Shown: positions 16,001 to 24,033 of the stretch, one piece after another
Position numbering within the stretch: position 1 is the stretch's first letter
How the letters are laid out: each line of letters starts with the position of its first letter
Assembly: GCF_900109465.1 (NCBI RefSeq)
Contig: NZ_FOAZ01000009.1
Span: 278,847 to 342,846, forward strand
Length of the DNA stretch: 64,000 nucleotides
Direction of reading: 5' to 3'
Source: Streptacidiphilus jiangxiensis
GTDB taxonomy: Bacteria > Actinomycetota > Actinomycetes > Streptomycetales > Streptomycetaceae
The notes under the pieces: model-generated
What the model was told of the DNA's origin: nothing
What the model saw: only the letters and a program-made list of their open reading frames with translations
The model's database searches: none
Program-made: the position numbers and the translations under genes

Positions 16001-16558
16001 ATGGACGAATCGGAACAGGGGGAGGCGCGCCTGGGCGGCGCCGTCCGGCGCCGGCGCCGAAGCCTCGACCTGACGCTGGCCCAGGTCGCCCTGCGCACCG
16101 GCCTGTCGGCCCCGTTCCTCAGCCAGGTCGAGAACGCCCGCGCCCGCCCGAGCATGCGCTCGCTCCAGCGCATCGCCGACGGGCTGGAGACCACCGCCGT
16201 CGACCTGCTCGCGGCCGCCGACGCCGTCGACCGCCCGGTCGACCTGGTCCGGTCGTCCGACGACGACGCGGGCCTGGCCCGGGACGCCGGGACGCGCAGC
16301 CTGGTGCGCGGCCGACGGCAGCTCCACGCCCTGGAGTTCACCGGTGAGCACGCAGCGGACCGGGAGTTCCTGCACCCCAACGACGAGCTGCTCCACGTCG
16401 TCGACGGAACGGTCGAGGTCGAGGCCGACGGCCGGGTCCACCTGCTGCGCCGGGGCGACACGCTCTACCTGGCCGGCGGGGTCCGGCACCGCTGGCGCAG
16501 CACCGCCCCCGACACCCGCCTGCTCGTCGTCGCGGTCTCCGACCACGTCACGGCGTGA
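16001..16558 (+). CDS. XRE-family regulator with cupin domain
   Basis: A 185-residue regulator. The helix-turn-helix is at about residues 10-65 (VRRRRRSLDLTLAQVALRTGLSAPFLSQVENARARPSMRSLQRIA). The cupin covers about 105-180 (LHPNDELLHVVDGTVEVEADGRVHLLRRGDTLYLAGGVRHRWRS). ATG 16001 has an AGGAG 8 nt upstream; GTG 15995 is in frame but only 2 nt from the AGGAG. It is divergent from the permease/arylsulfotransferase operon and is the likely binder of the tandem TCAAA palindromes. It shares its architecture with the regulator at 4088-4684 but has different half-sites. Confidence 0.87.
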   Translation: MDESEQGEARLGGAVRRRRRSLDLTLAQVALRTGLSAPFLSQVENARARPSMRSLQRIADGLETTAVDLLAAADAVDRPVDLVRSSDDDAGLARDAGTRSLVRGRRQLHALEFTGEHAADREFLHPNDELLHVVDGTVEVEADGRVHLLRRGDTLYLAGGVRHRWRSTAPDTRLLVVAVSDHVTA

Positions 16559-16636
16559 GCCCGTCCGCGTGACGGACACGCCGTGTGGTCGGGAGGGACC
16601 GGCCCGAATGCGACAATCGTGCTTATCGTCGTGGGC

Positions 16637-17509
16637 ATGCTCGTCGAACGGCGTTTGATGCTGCGCAGGGCGGCCCAGGTCGCCCTGGCCGGAGGAGTGA
16701 CCGCTGCGACCGCGTGGGCCGCGGCGGAGTTCGGGTCGAGGCCGAAACAGGCTCCGCGCGCGTGGGCCGACCCGGCCGCGGTGCGGTGGGTCGCGAACCA
16801 GCCCGCGATCGTGCGCCGGGCCGACTGGGACACCGTCGCCCCGCACAAGGGTCCGCTGCCCGCGCCGCGTTACGCGAGCGGGGTGCGGGCCGCCTTCGTG
16901 CACCACACCGACAGCGGGAACGAGTACGGGGCGGGGGAGGTCCCGGACATCATCTGGAGCATCTTCGACGACCACACGGGCCGTCAGGGCTGGGACGACA
17001 TCGGCTACAACTTCCTGGTCGACCGGTTCGGCACCGTCTACGAGGGGCGCCACGGCGGGATCGACCAGCCGGTGATCGGTGCGCACGTCAGCGGATTCAA
17101 CGTCGGCACCGTCGGGATCGCCGCGATCGGCACCTTCACCGAAGGGACCGAGGTGCCCGCGGCGATGCTGCGGGCCATCAGCGGCCTGGCGGCGTGGAAG
17201 CTGAGCCTCGGCGGCGTGGACGCACTGTCGACGACGACGCTCACCTGCTGCGACTCGCTCAGCCGCTACCGCGCCGGCAGCCGGGCCACCTTCGCGGCGG
17301 TCTCGGGCCACACCGACGCGGACTGCACCTACTGCCCCGGCTCCTCGCTCTACGCGGCGCTGCCGCGGATCCGTCAGGCGGCGGCGGCCGTCCAGCGGGC
17401 CACCACCCACCCGGTCTTCGGCCCCCAGCGCCCGATGCTGCTGGCCCGGCCGGACGCCCGTCCCTGTTCGGCCGGTGGGGACTCGGCGCCACCGCCGTCG
17501 TGCGGGTGA
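16637..17509 (+). CDS. PGRP-type N-acetylmuramoyl-L-alanine amidase, exported
   Basis: A 290-residue protein with an N-terminal twin-Arg-like signal (ERRLMLRRAAQVALAGGVTAATAWAAAE). It is followed by a peptidoglycan-recognition/amidase_2 domain (about 55-260). Zinc-site elements are visible: AAFVHHTDSGN supplies the first His, and SGHTDADCTYCPG the later His and Cys. The DDIGYNFLVDRFGTVYEGRHGG block is a family signature. It should cut the amide bond between muramic acid and the stem peptide outside the cell. ATG 16637 and GTG 16631 are both possible starts. Next gene starts 142 bp downstream. Confidence 0.87.
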   Translation: MLVERRLMLRRAAQVALAGGVTAATAWAAAEFGSRPKQAPRAWADPAAVRWVANQPAIVRRADWDTVAPHKGPLPAPRYASGVRAAFVHHTDSGNEYGAGEVPDIIWSIFDDHTGRQGWDDIGYNFLVDRFGTVYEGRHGGIDQPVIGAHVSGFNVGTVGIAAIGTFTEGTEVPAAMLRAISGLAAWKLSLGGVDALSTTTLTCCDSLSRYRAGSRATFAAVSGHTDADCTYCPGSSLYAALPRIRQAAAAVQRATTHPVFGPQRPMLLARPDARPCSAGGDSAPPPSCG

Positions 17510-17651
17510 TTCGACGCCGGATCAGGTGTCACCCGTCGCCGGGCACGGCATGGATGCAGTCAGACAAGCCGATGAACGGCAGGCGCCCGAGGTCGCAGAC
17601 CGCGCCTGGCCGCCTCGGTGCCATGCCGCCGCCCGGGACGAGGGAACCACC

Positions 17652-18851
17652 ATGACCACCACCGACGAAGCCCCCGCCAAGCCACCGCGAGGGCGCCGTC
17701 GGCGCCTGCTGCCGTGGAAGCACCGCCGCGACCTGACCCCCGGTCAGCTGCGCCGCCGCCGGATCGTGACGCGCAGCGTGCTCGCGGTGGGAGTGGTGTG
17801 CACCGCCTGGCTCGGCTGGTCGGTCGGCCAGGCCCTGACCTACCCCGGCAGGGACGGGGTCGAGGCCCGGCTCGCGGAGTGGGGGCGCGACCACGACCTC
17901 GGCCTCGTGGTCAACCAACTCGAGGACTGGCAGTACGCGCTGGACCCGCCCCGCGTCGGCGGATCGCTCTCGCCGGAGGCGCTGGAGCGGATGCGGGCGA
18001 CGCAGAGCGCGAGCGCGGCGACCGCCGTCCCCCTGCAGGCCCCGATGCCGACCAGCGTCACCCCCCGGCTCCCCGGCGAGGGTGTCTGGCGGACGCTGGT
18101 CAGCTACCACGGCCTGCCGCTCGTCCAGGGCACCTACGTGCGCCCCGACACCGAGCACACCTCCTACGAGGCCGCGGTGGCCTGGATCAGCGCCGCGCAC
18201 GCGACCTTCCACCTGCATCCCGGCTTCATGGAGCCCGGCGGCAGCTTCGCCGTCCCGCCGACCATCCCCGTCGGGCAGCGCACCGGGCTCATGGCCACCT
18301 GGAACGGCGGTTTCCGGATCACCGACGGCACCTCGAAGGGCGGCTTCTACCTCGACGGCCGCACCGACGGGACCCTGCGCGACGGCGCCGCCTCGGAGGT
18401 GTTCTACCGCGACGGGTCCATCCGGATCGGCACCTGGGGGCGGGACGTGCGGATGACCCCGGACGTGGTCGGGGTCCGGCAGTGCCTGAAGCTCATGGTC
18501 GACGGCGGGCGGCTCGCCGACGACATCGACGTGCCCTACCAGTACGGCTGGGCGTACCAGGGCAAGAAGTTCGTCGAGCGCTCCGGCGTCGGGGTCACCG
18601 CCAAGGGCGACATCGTCATGGTCGTCGGCCAGGCCCTGTCCGCCCGCACCCTCGCCGAACTCATGCAGCACGCCGGCGCCGTCCGCGCGATGCCGCTCGA
18701 CATGAACGGCGCCTGGCCGTCTTTCATGAGCTACGACTCGACCGTCTCCCGGACCGACCCCAAGCCCAGCAACATCCTGGACTTCGGCGAGGCCGCCGAC
18801 CGCTACTACACCCAGGCCACCCGGGACTTCGTCGCGGTCTACGCCAAGTAG
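17652..18851 (+). CDS. Phosphodiester glycosidase family protein (NAGPA/DUF2233 type), membrane-anchored
   Basis: A 399-residue protein. After a basic N-terminus (KPPRGRRRRLLPWKHRRDLTP) one transmembrane helix lies at about 42-62, so the large C-terminal domain should face outside. The domain has motifs of the phosphodiester alpha-GlcNAcase-like family: GLMATWNGGFRITDGTSKGGF and MPLDMNGAWPSFMSY, where Asn/Gly/Asp-rich loops form the active site. Relatives cut sugar-phosphodiester bonds in envelope polymers. The GAGGGAACC ribosome-binding site supports ATG 17652. It follows an amidase gene, so both may act on cell-wall material. The true substrate is not known. Confidence 0.78.
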   Translation: MTTTDEAPAKPPRGRRRRLLPWKHRRDLTPGQLRRRRIVTRSVLAVGVVCTAWLGWSVGQALTYPGRDGVEARLAEWGRDHDLGLVVNQLEDWQYALDPPRVGGSLSPEALERMRATQSASAATAVPLQAPMPTSVTPRLPGEGVWRTLVSYHGLPLVQGTYVRPDTEHTSYEAAVAWISAAHATFHLHPGFMEPGGSFAVPPTIPVGQRTGLMATWNGGFRITDGTSKGGFYLDGRTDGTLRDGAASEVFYRDGSIRIGTWGRDVRMTPDVVGVRQCLKLMVDGGRLADDIDVPYQYGWAYQGKKFVERSGVGVTAKGDIVMVVGQALSARTLAELMQHAGAVRAMPLDMNGAWPSFMSYDSTVSRTDPKPSNILDFGEAADRYYTQATRDFVAVYAK

Positions 18852-18867
18852 GCCCGGCAGGTCACCG

Positions 18868-18900
18868 TCACTGCGACGTCACTGCGACGTCACTGCGACG
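18868..18900 (+). repeat. Three perfect 11-bp tandem copies
   Basis: TCACTGCGACG is repeated three times without change (18868-18878, 18879-18889, 18890-18900). The array sits between two convergent genes, and the last copy supplies the stop codon of the minus-strand gene (TCA = TGA). It is too short and has no spacers, so it is not a CRISPR. Confidence 0.8.
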
Positions 18901-19153
18901 CGGGGACGGGGGCGGCGCCCTCGTCCTCCGCCTCCGCAGCCTGGCGCAGCAGCAGGTGGGCGACGGCGCGCGCCTCGTCCGGGGTGAGCCCCGCCCAGGC
19001 GCGCGACCGCCCGCCGGGCTCCGGGCCGACGTCCAGCGTCACCCGCGCGTGGGCCCGCGAGCCCAGCGCCACCCGGAACTCGCCCACACGGATCCGCCGC
19101 CCGCACGCCGTCGTGAACTCCTGCCGCCGACTGCGGCCCACGCCCTCGTCCAT
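18890..19153 (-). CDS. Small hypothetical protein, 87 residues
   Basis: A compact soluble protein with beta-like N-terminal half (RRQEFTTACGRRIRVGEFRVALGSRAHARVTLDVGPEP) and a helical half with WAGLTPDEARAVAHLLLRQAAEAEDEG. The C-terminal part resembles helices of small streptomycete proteins with a 'LTPDEAR' helix. The ATG at 19153 has GGTGAGG 8 nt upstream; GTG 19162 is an alternative. The stop codon lies in the 11-bp tandem repeat. Function unknown. Confidence 0.6.
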   Translation of the reverse strand: MDEGVGRSRRQEFTTACGRRIRVGEFRVALGSRAHARVTLDVGPEPGGRSRAWAGLTPDEARAVAHLLLRQAAEAEDEGAAPVPASQ

Positions 19154-19293
19154 CGTCCTCACCTCACCGGGAACCCCTCGCGAACACCCGGATCAACCCC
19201 GGCCGGACCCCGCGCATTCCGGGGCGGGCCTCGGTCCGGCGGCCGCCGCGGACGGGCGTGGTCGGGCAGCCGCCGGCTGTCGGTGGCCGGTGT

Positions 19294-19309
19294 TACGTTC
19301 TGCGTCATG
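19294..19309 (+). promoter_or_regulatory. Leaderless promoter of the SMI1-like gene
   Basis: -10 TACGTT (19294-19299) is followed by 7 nt and the ATG at 19307. No ribosome-binding site is present. The -35 region is not conserved. Confidence 0.45.
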
Positions 19310-20833
19310 ACCGATCACGCACTACGGCTGCTTCGGCAGGACCGCCGCCTGGCGGAACTGGCGGCCTTCCCCTTCGATTTCGACCTGGACCGGGCCGTCC
19401 ACGGCCATGTCGAGGAGGTCCGCCTCGCCTCGGGCGGGCCGCTGGAGACGGTGGCCGGGGACGACACCGGCGGTACGTACTTCGTGTGCGCGGACGGCTC
19501 CGTGCTCTACGCGGACTCCGAAGGCGCCGCGGGGATCATCGGCTCCAGCGTCGACGAGGCCCTGGAGCTCGTGATCGGACTGCCCGGCTGGCGCGGGTAC
19601 GCGCGTCTGTCGCCGGACGACGGCGAGGACAAGATCCTCACCTGTGTCGCGGAGGCCGAGGACGAGATCCGCGAGTACTACGGAATCGACGAGGAGCGGG
19701 CCGAGCTCCGCACGGCGATGGGCTTCCCGGAGCGCTCCCCGGCCGAGTTGGTGGGCAGGCTGCATGCCGCACTGCTGCGCACCGAGCCGGGCTACGTCCT
19801 GCTCAACGCGGACGAGGGGTGTGCCTACGAGCGGATCGGCCCGGCCGGCCCCCCGCTGTGGGAGCCGGTGCTCGCGGCGGGCCGCGCCGATCTCGCCCGG
19901 CTCCGGGACGGCGACCGTTCGGCCTGGCGGGACGTCGCCGAGGATCCGACGCGTCGCCGGATCACCCTGCGGGCAGCGCAGTTCGACCGGGCCGAGGGCG
20001 ATCAGGAGTTGCTGCGTCATCTGCTGCGGCACGAGGCACGCTCGTCGATGACGGACGAGCTGCGGCTCGCGGCCGTGCTGGTGGGGCTGCGCGGGGACAC
20101 CGGGGACCTGCCCCTGTTGCTCGCGGTCCGGGAGACGGACTTCGACACCGCGTGCGGCCTGGGCGGCATGCCGGAACCGGGTGCGAGCGCGGACGAGTTG
20201 CAGCAGTGGGCGCGGGCGCTCGACGAGTCGATGTTCGGGACGGACCCGTCGGACGAGCCGGTCTCCACATGGATCGATCTGGCGCGATGCCAGGGGATGA
20301 CGGATCTCGCACGGGTGACGCTGATCCGCGAACTCGACAGCATCTCCATGGACCAGAGCAGACTCCGTCGCCCTGAGGCGCCCCGCACGTTGGACACGGC
20401 TCCGCTGAGCGGGCTCGCCCGGGACTTCCAGGAACTCGGCGATCTTCCCCAGGCGCTGCGCGCCCAGCGCCTGTACGCCGCCCTTCAGGACACGGCATGG
20501 GACCGGGCCTCGGCCCGGCACACCCTGGCCTGCCTGGAGCGGGAGGCGGGCCAACTGCCCCAGGCGGTGGCGAGCCTCGCCGCCGTCCGCGGTGCCCTGT
20601 TCAACCCGGGCGACGACTCCCTGCGCCACTGGCAGCAGGTCAACCTCGGCCGCTTCATCGCCGAGGAGCACTACCGGCTCACCCTCGCCCTCGTGGACGC
20701 GTGTCGCCCCGAGGAGGCCCGTGCCCTCCTCGCGGCCGCGGATGCCGTCCTGGGTGAGCTCTCGGAGCACGCGGCCAACGGCATCCGCGAGCTCGCCGAG
20801 CGGACCGCTGCGCGGGTGCGGGAGGCCGGCTGA
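19307..20833 (+). CDS. SMI1/KNR4-like N-terminus with helical repeat C-terminus, function unknown
   Basis: A 508-residue cytosolic protein. The N-terminal part (about 20-115) contains GGTYFVCADGSVLYADSEGAAGIIGSSVDEALELVIGLPGW, which resembles the SUKH/SMI1 fold often seen in toxin-immunity proteins. A long helical region follows, with TPR-like units toward the C-terminus (LARDFQELGDLPQALRAQRLYAALQDTAWDRASARHTLACLEREAGQ). The ATG at 19307 is set by a -10 (TACGTT) 7 nt upstream. No toxin gene was found next to it, so an immunity role is only a possibility. Acidic throughout. Confidence 0.72.
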   Translation: MTDHALRLLRQDRRLAELAAFPFDFDLDRAVHGHVEEVRLASGGPLETVAGDDTGGTYFVCADGSVLYADSEGAAGIIGSSVDEALELVIGLPGWRGYARLSPDDGEDKILTCVAEAEDEIREYYGIDEERAELRTAMGFPERSPAELVGRLHAALLRTEPGYVLLNADEGCAYERIGPAGPPLWEPVLAAGRADLARLRDGDRSAWRDVAEDPTRRRITLRAAQFDRAEGDQELLRHLLRHEARSSMTDELRLAAVLVGLRGDTGDLPLLLAVRETDFDTACGLGGMPEPGASADELQQWARALDESMFGTDPSDEPVSTWIDLARCQGMTDLARVTLIRELDSISMDQSRLRRPEAPRTLDTAPLSGLARDFQELGDLPQALRAQRLYAALQDTAWDRASARHTLACLEREAGQLPQAVASLAAVRGALFNPGDDSLRHWQQVNLGRFIAEEHYRLTLALVDACRPEEARALLAAADAVLGELSEHAANGIRELAERTAARVREAG

Positions 20834-20948
20834 GACCGAAGCCGACCTGGACGGCATCCCTGCGTGTGCGGCTCTTGGCCGGGCCCCCGTCCCGGCGGTC
20901 ACGGGGGATGGTGCCGCCGGGACGGGGAGTGCGGCGGGCGGGGAGCCG

Positions 20949-21203
20949 TCAGTCCTTCGCCGGCTCGATGGAGTCCAGCAGCGCGGTCAGGCGCTCCGCC
21001 GTGTCCTGGTTGACCCGCCCGAGCATGATCAGGGGTTTGTTGCCGAGTGGATGGTCGGCGTGCAGGGACGGCAGCGTGATGCCGTGGCGGCCGAGCGCGG
21101 CGCGCAGTTCGGTCGCCAGCGTCTCGCCGAGGCGATTGCCGTCGACGGGCCGTGGTGCGGGGGTGGCGCGCACGGAGGCGGCCTCGTCGGTGGGTGATGG
21201 CAT
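20949..21203 (-). CDS. Small hypothetical protein, 84 residues
   Basis: An N-terminal flexible stretch is followed by a folded part with helix, strand and helix (GETLATELRAALGRHGITLPSLHADHPLGNKPLIMLGRVNQDTAERLTALLDSIE). Third codon positions are strongly G/C. A GAGGGG ribosome-binding site lies 10 nt before the ATG at 21203. I recognise no family; length and composition suggest a small soluble accessory protein. Confidence 0.6.
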   Translation of the reverse strand: MPSPTDEAASVRATPAPRPVDGNRLGETLATELRAALGRHGITLPSLHADHPLGNKPLIMLGRVNQDTAERLTALLDSIEPAKD

Positions 21204-21530
21204 GGGTGTGGAACCCCTCGGGTCGAGCGGTGGCGTGCGGTCTGCCGTGTCCAGAATGCCGCTGACCGGCGGCTATTGACATCAAGTCCAGCAGAGTTGG
21301 CATGTGCCATTCGGCCACGGACAGCGGGGGTGGCGAACCGGCGGCGATCCTTCGGGTCGTCGGGGTGATACCCCCGGCGGGCATGCACGGGGGGCGCCCG
21401 GGCGCAGAGATCCGCTCCCGCGTGCTCCCGGGCGGCGACCGGACGCCGGTTCCGGACCGCACGCTCGGGTATGCCGTGACCGGGCCGACCCGAGCGGGGC
21501 GGCCGTACGGCCTCGACGCGGGGAGTGGAC
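21204..21530. other. 327-bp intergenic region with promoter-like elements
   Basis: It separates divergent small genes. TTGACA at about 21276-21281 and the perfect 12-bp palindrome TGGCATGTGCCA at 21298-21309 are the only notable elements. The remainder (21310-21524) is GC-rich, with open frames but no credible protein. Confidence 0.4.
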
Positions 21531-21752
21531 ATGGACCAGCGTGAGACGAGCCGGCTGGAGCCGGTGGCGACGTTCTGCGGCAACTGCGACTGCGGCTGCC
21601 CGCAGCTCTTCGTCGACCCGAGCGCCCCCGCGGAGCGCCGGGTGGTGCTGACCGACGACTTCGGCCAGCGGATCCAGATGAGCGCCGACCAGTTCGCCTC
21701 CTTGGTCGAGGAGGCGAAGGCGGGCCACCTCGACTCGGCCGCGAAGGCATAG
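21531..21752 (+). CDS. Small Cys-rich conserved protein (CGNCDCGC)
   Basis: A 73-residue protein with FCGNCDCGCPQLFVDP near residues 16-31, giving a CxxCxCxC cluster, followed by ERRVVLTDDFGQRIQMSADQFASLVEEAKAGHLD. From memory, very similar small proteins are common in streptomycetes without an assigned role. Four closely spaced Cys suggest binding of zinc or an iron-sulfur cluster, or a precursor peptide. GGAG lies 5 nt before ATG 21531; the in-frame GTG at 21525 overlaps it. The gene converges on the DUF5937 regulator with only 5 bp between stops. Confidence 0.75.
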   Translation: MDQRETSRLEPVATFCGNCDCGCPQLFVDPSAPAERRVVLTDDFGQRIQMSADQFASLVEEAKAGHLDSAAKA

Positions 21753-21757
21753 CCGGA

Positions 21758-22747
21758 TCACGGCGTCAGCCGGTCGCCCAGGGCGCTGCGCCGGTAGAGG
21801 ACCTGGCGTCCCTGCCGGGCCCGGGCGACCAGGCCGGTCGCGTGCAGCACCTGCAGGTGCTGGGAGACGGCACTCGGGGTGACCTCGAGGCGGCGGGCGA
21901 GCTCGACCGTGGGCAGCGGCTCCGCGAGAAGGACGAGCAGCCGGGCCCGCGGAGCGCCCAGCAGTGAGACGAGCGCCTCGGCCGCGGGCGGGGGAGTCGG
22001 CGCCCACAGCGTCGCCGTGCCGCGGCACGGGTAGACCAGCGACGGCGCCTCGTCCGGGCTGACGGGCGGCGCCGGCTTGTGGGCGAAGACCGACGGCATC
22101 AGCAGCAGTCCGCGCCCCGCGGCCGCGACACGGTGACGGCTGATCATCTGGCTGATGTGCAGCACGCCGTCGTCCCAGCGCAGGTTCGGGTGCATGTCGG
22201 CGAAGAGCAGTCGGGCCCCGCCGGTGGCCAGCCGACGGGCGCGGTAGGTCATGTCGGCCTCGACCACGAGGCGGATCTGCGGCCAACCGGGGGCGACGGC
22301 GAGCTCCCAGTACTGCTGCAGAAGGTCGCAGACGGCGTCCCGGAGAGCCGCGACGTGGCCTTCGTTCTCGGTGGCACCGGCACCGGTCCCGGCAGCGGCG
22401 AGCGCGGCGGGCAGCGGGTCCGGCGCGTGGGCCAGGACCAGGTCGTGGCGGACCCGGGCGGGGGGCGTGCGCCGCACCAGGGCGAGCTCGGCCTCGAAGG
22501 CGGGCGCGAACTGTGTCGGATTGGGCGTCAGGAAGTCCGGGATGGTACGCCTGCGCGCGACCAGCGACATCAGCAGCCCGGTGTCGATGCCGTCGAGTCG
22601 GCCGAGCACCGCTCTGCGCCAGGGCAGGTGCACCGCGGACAGGCCGGGGTCCTGCAGCACGCGCAGGCTCATCAGCGTCTCGTGCAAGGGCGAGACCGCG
22701 AACCTCGTGTCCGCCAGGTCCTCGACGCCGAGCTCGAAGCTGATCAT
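21758..22747 (-). CDS. ArsR-type HTH regulator with DUF5937 N-terminal domain
   Basis: A 329-residue regulator. The N-terminal two thirds is the DUF5937-type domain (MISFELGVEDLADTRFAVSPLHETLMSLRVLQDPG). The C-terminal 75 residues form an ArsR winged helix (LLVLLAEPLPTVELARRLEVTPSAVSQHLQVLHATGLVARARQGRQVLYRRS). The ATG at 22747 matches the family start. It is divergent from an MFS exporter with only 56 bp between them. A paralogous pair sits at 33.4-35.6 kb. The large N-terminal domain probably senses the exporter substrate. Confidence 0.88.
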   Translation of the reverse strand: MISFELGVEDLADTRFAVSPLHETLMSLRVLQDPGLSAVHLPWRRAVLGRLDGIDTGLLMSLVARRRTIPDFLTPNPTQFAPAFEAELALVRRTPPARVRHDLVLAHAPDPLPAALAAAGTGAGATENEGHVAALRDAVCDLLQQYWELAVAPGWPQIRLVVEADMTYRARRLATGGARLLFADMHPNLRWDDGVLHISQMISRHRVAAAGRGLLLMPSVFAHKPAPPVSPDEAPSLVYPCRGTATLWAPTPPPAAEALVSLLGAPRARLLVLLAEPLPTVELARRLEVTPSAVSQHLQVLHATGLVARARQGRQVLYRRSALGDRLTP

Positions 22748-22803
22748 TAAGCTCCAGGCTACATCGATGGGCCGGTGCGCGGGGATGCCCTGCACTGGAA
22801 CGC

Positions 22804-24030
22804 ATGACACAGACAGGACGGCCGAGCCGTCGCCTGACGCTCGTGCTCGCCGTGGTGTGCGGCGTGGCGGTGGGGAACGTCTACTTCCCGCAGGCCCTGA
22901 CACCGGTCGCCGCGGCCTCGTTGCACGTCCCCGCCGACGCGGCTGCGCTCGCGGTGACGGCCACGCAGGTCGGCTACACGGTCGGCATCGTGCTGCTGGC
23001 GCCGCTCAGCGATCGGCTGCCGAACCGGTCCCTGTTGGTCGCCCTGCTCGTGCTCAGCGGTGCCGGTCTGGTGGCGGCAGGGTGCGCACCGGCGCTCCCC
23101 GTGCTGGTGGTCGCCGGCGGGCTCGTCGGGCTCACCTCCGTGGCCGCCCAGGTCGTCGGCCCGCTGGCGGCGTCGCTCACGGCGGCCGACCGCCAGGGAT
23201 CGGTGATCGGCATCCTGCTCAGCGGCTCCACCGGCGGCATGCTGCTGGCGCGCGCCTTCAGCGGGACGCTCGGTCAGTGGCTGGGCTGGCGCGCTCCCTA
23301 CCTCGTCGCGGCGGCGGCGACGCTGCTGCTGGCGGCCGTCGTCCGCCTGGCCGTGCCGCCGGGCGTGCCACCGGCGCGCGAGCCCTACCGGACACTGCTG
23401 ACCGAGCCGCTGCGGCTGCTGCGCGCCGAGCCCTCCCTGCGTCACGCGAGCCTCAACCAGGCGGCCGTCTTCGGCGGTTTCTCGGCCGCCTGGACCGGCC
23501 TGGCCTTCCTGCTCACCGGTCCGTCCTACCGGCTCGGGGCCGCGTCCGTCGGTACGTTCGCCCTCGTCGGCGCGGCGACGATGTGCTGCACCCCGTTCGT
23601 CGGCCGCCTCGTGGACCGCCGCGGGCCCGACGGGGTGAACCTGGTCTGCATCGTCGGCGTGCTCGCCTCCGCCGCGCTGCTCGTCGCCGGAACCGGGGGC
23701 GGCGCCGTGGGTTTGGCGGCACTGACCTTCGGCATGCTGCTCCTCGACGTCGCGATGCAGTCGGGCATGGTGGCCAACCAGGCCCGGGTCTACGCCCTGC
23801 GCCCGAACGCCCGTGGCCGACTGAAGACCGCTTACATGACCTGCGCCTACAGCGGCGGAAGCGCCGGGAGTTGGCTCGGCGCGCAGCTGTGGGGCCGGGC
23901 CGGCTGGCCGGGCGTCTGCGCGCTGCTCGCCCTGCTGGCCGGGCTCGCCCTGACCGGTCACCTGCTCGCCGTCCATCGCCGGAGCAGCGGTGCGGCCGAG
24001 GCGCCCGCCCCGGCGAACGGCCCGGCGTGA
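22804..24030 (+). CDS. MFS transporter (12-helix exporter)
   Basis: A 408-residue membrane protein with about 12 helices. The first helix carries the VGNVYFPQ element known from NepI/YybF-like exporters. Motif A is APLSDRLPNRSLLVALLVLSG. The central loop is short (about 185-215), which fits 12 rather than 14 helices. The ATG at 22804 lies 56 bp from the divergent DUF5937 regulator, its likely controller. The stop is separated from the convergent PQQ-propeller gene by 3 bp only. Substrate unknown. Confidence 0.86.
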   Translation: MTQTGRPSRRLTLVLAVVCGVAVGNVYFPQALTPVAAASLHVPADAAALAVTATQVGYTVGIVLLAPLSDRLPNRSLLVALLVLSGAGLVAAGCAPALPVLVVAGGLVGLTSVAAQVVGPLAASLTAADRQGSVIGILLSGSTGGMLLARAFSGTLGQWLGWRAPYLVAAAATLLLAAVVRLAVPPGVPPAREPYRTLLTEPLRLLRAEPSLRHASLNQAAVFGGFSAAWTGLAFLLTGPSYRLGAASVGTFALVGAATMCCTPFVGRLVDRRGPDGVNLVCIVGVLASAALLVAGTGGGAVGLAALTFGMLLLDVAMQSGMVANQARVYALRPNARGRLKTAYMTCAYSGGSAGSWLGAQLWGRAGWPGVCALLALLAGLALTGHLLAVHRRSSGAAEAPAPANGPA

Positions 24031-24033
24031 GCC

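Noticed and set aside
18868..18900. CRISPR-like repeat
   Set aside because: Three head-to-tail 11-bp copies without spacers, with no cas genes nearby.
17618..19306. N-terminal extension of the SMI1-like protein
   Set aside because: This part overlaps the phosphodiester glycosidase gene in another frame and is Arg/Pro-rich; the leaderless -10 at 19294 sets the start.
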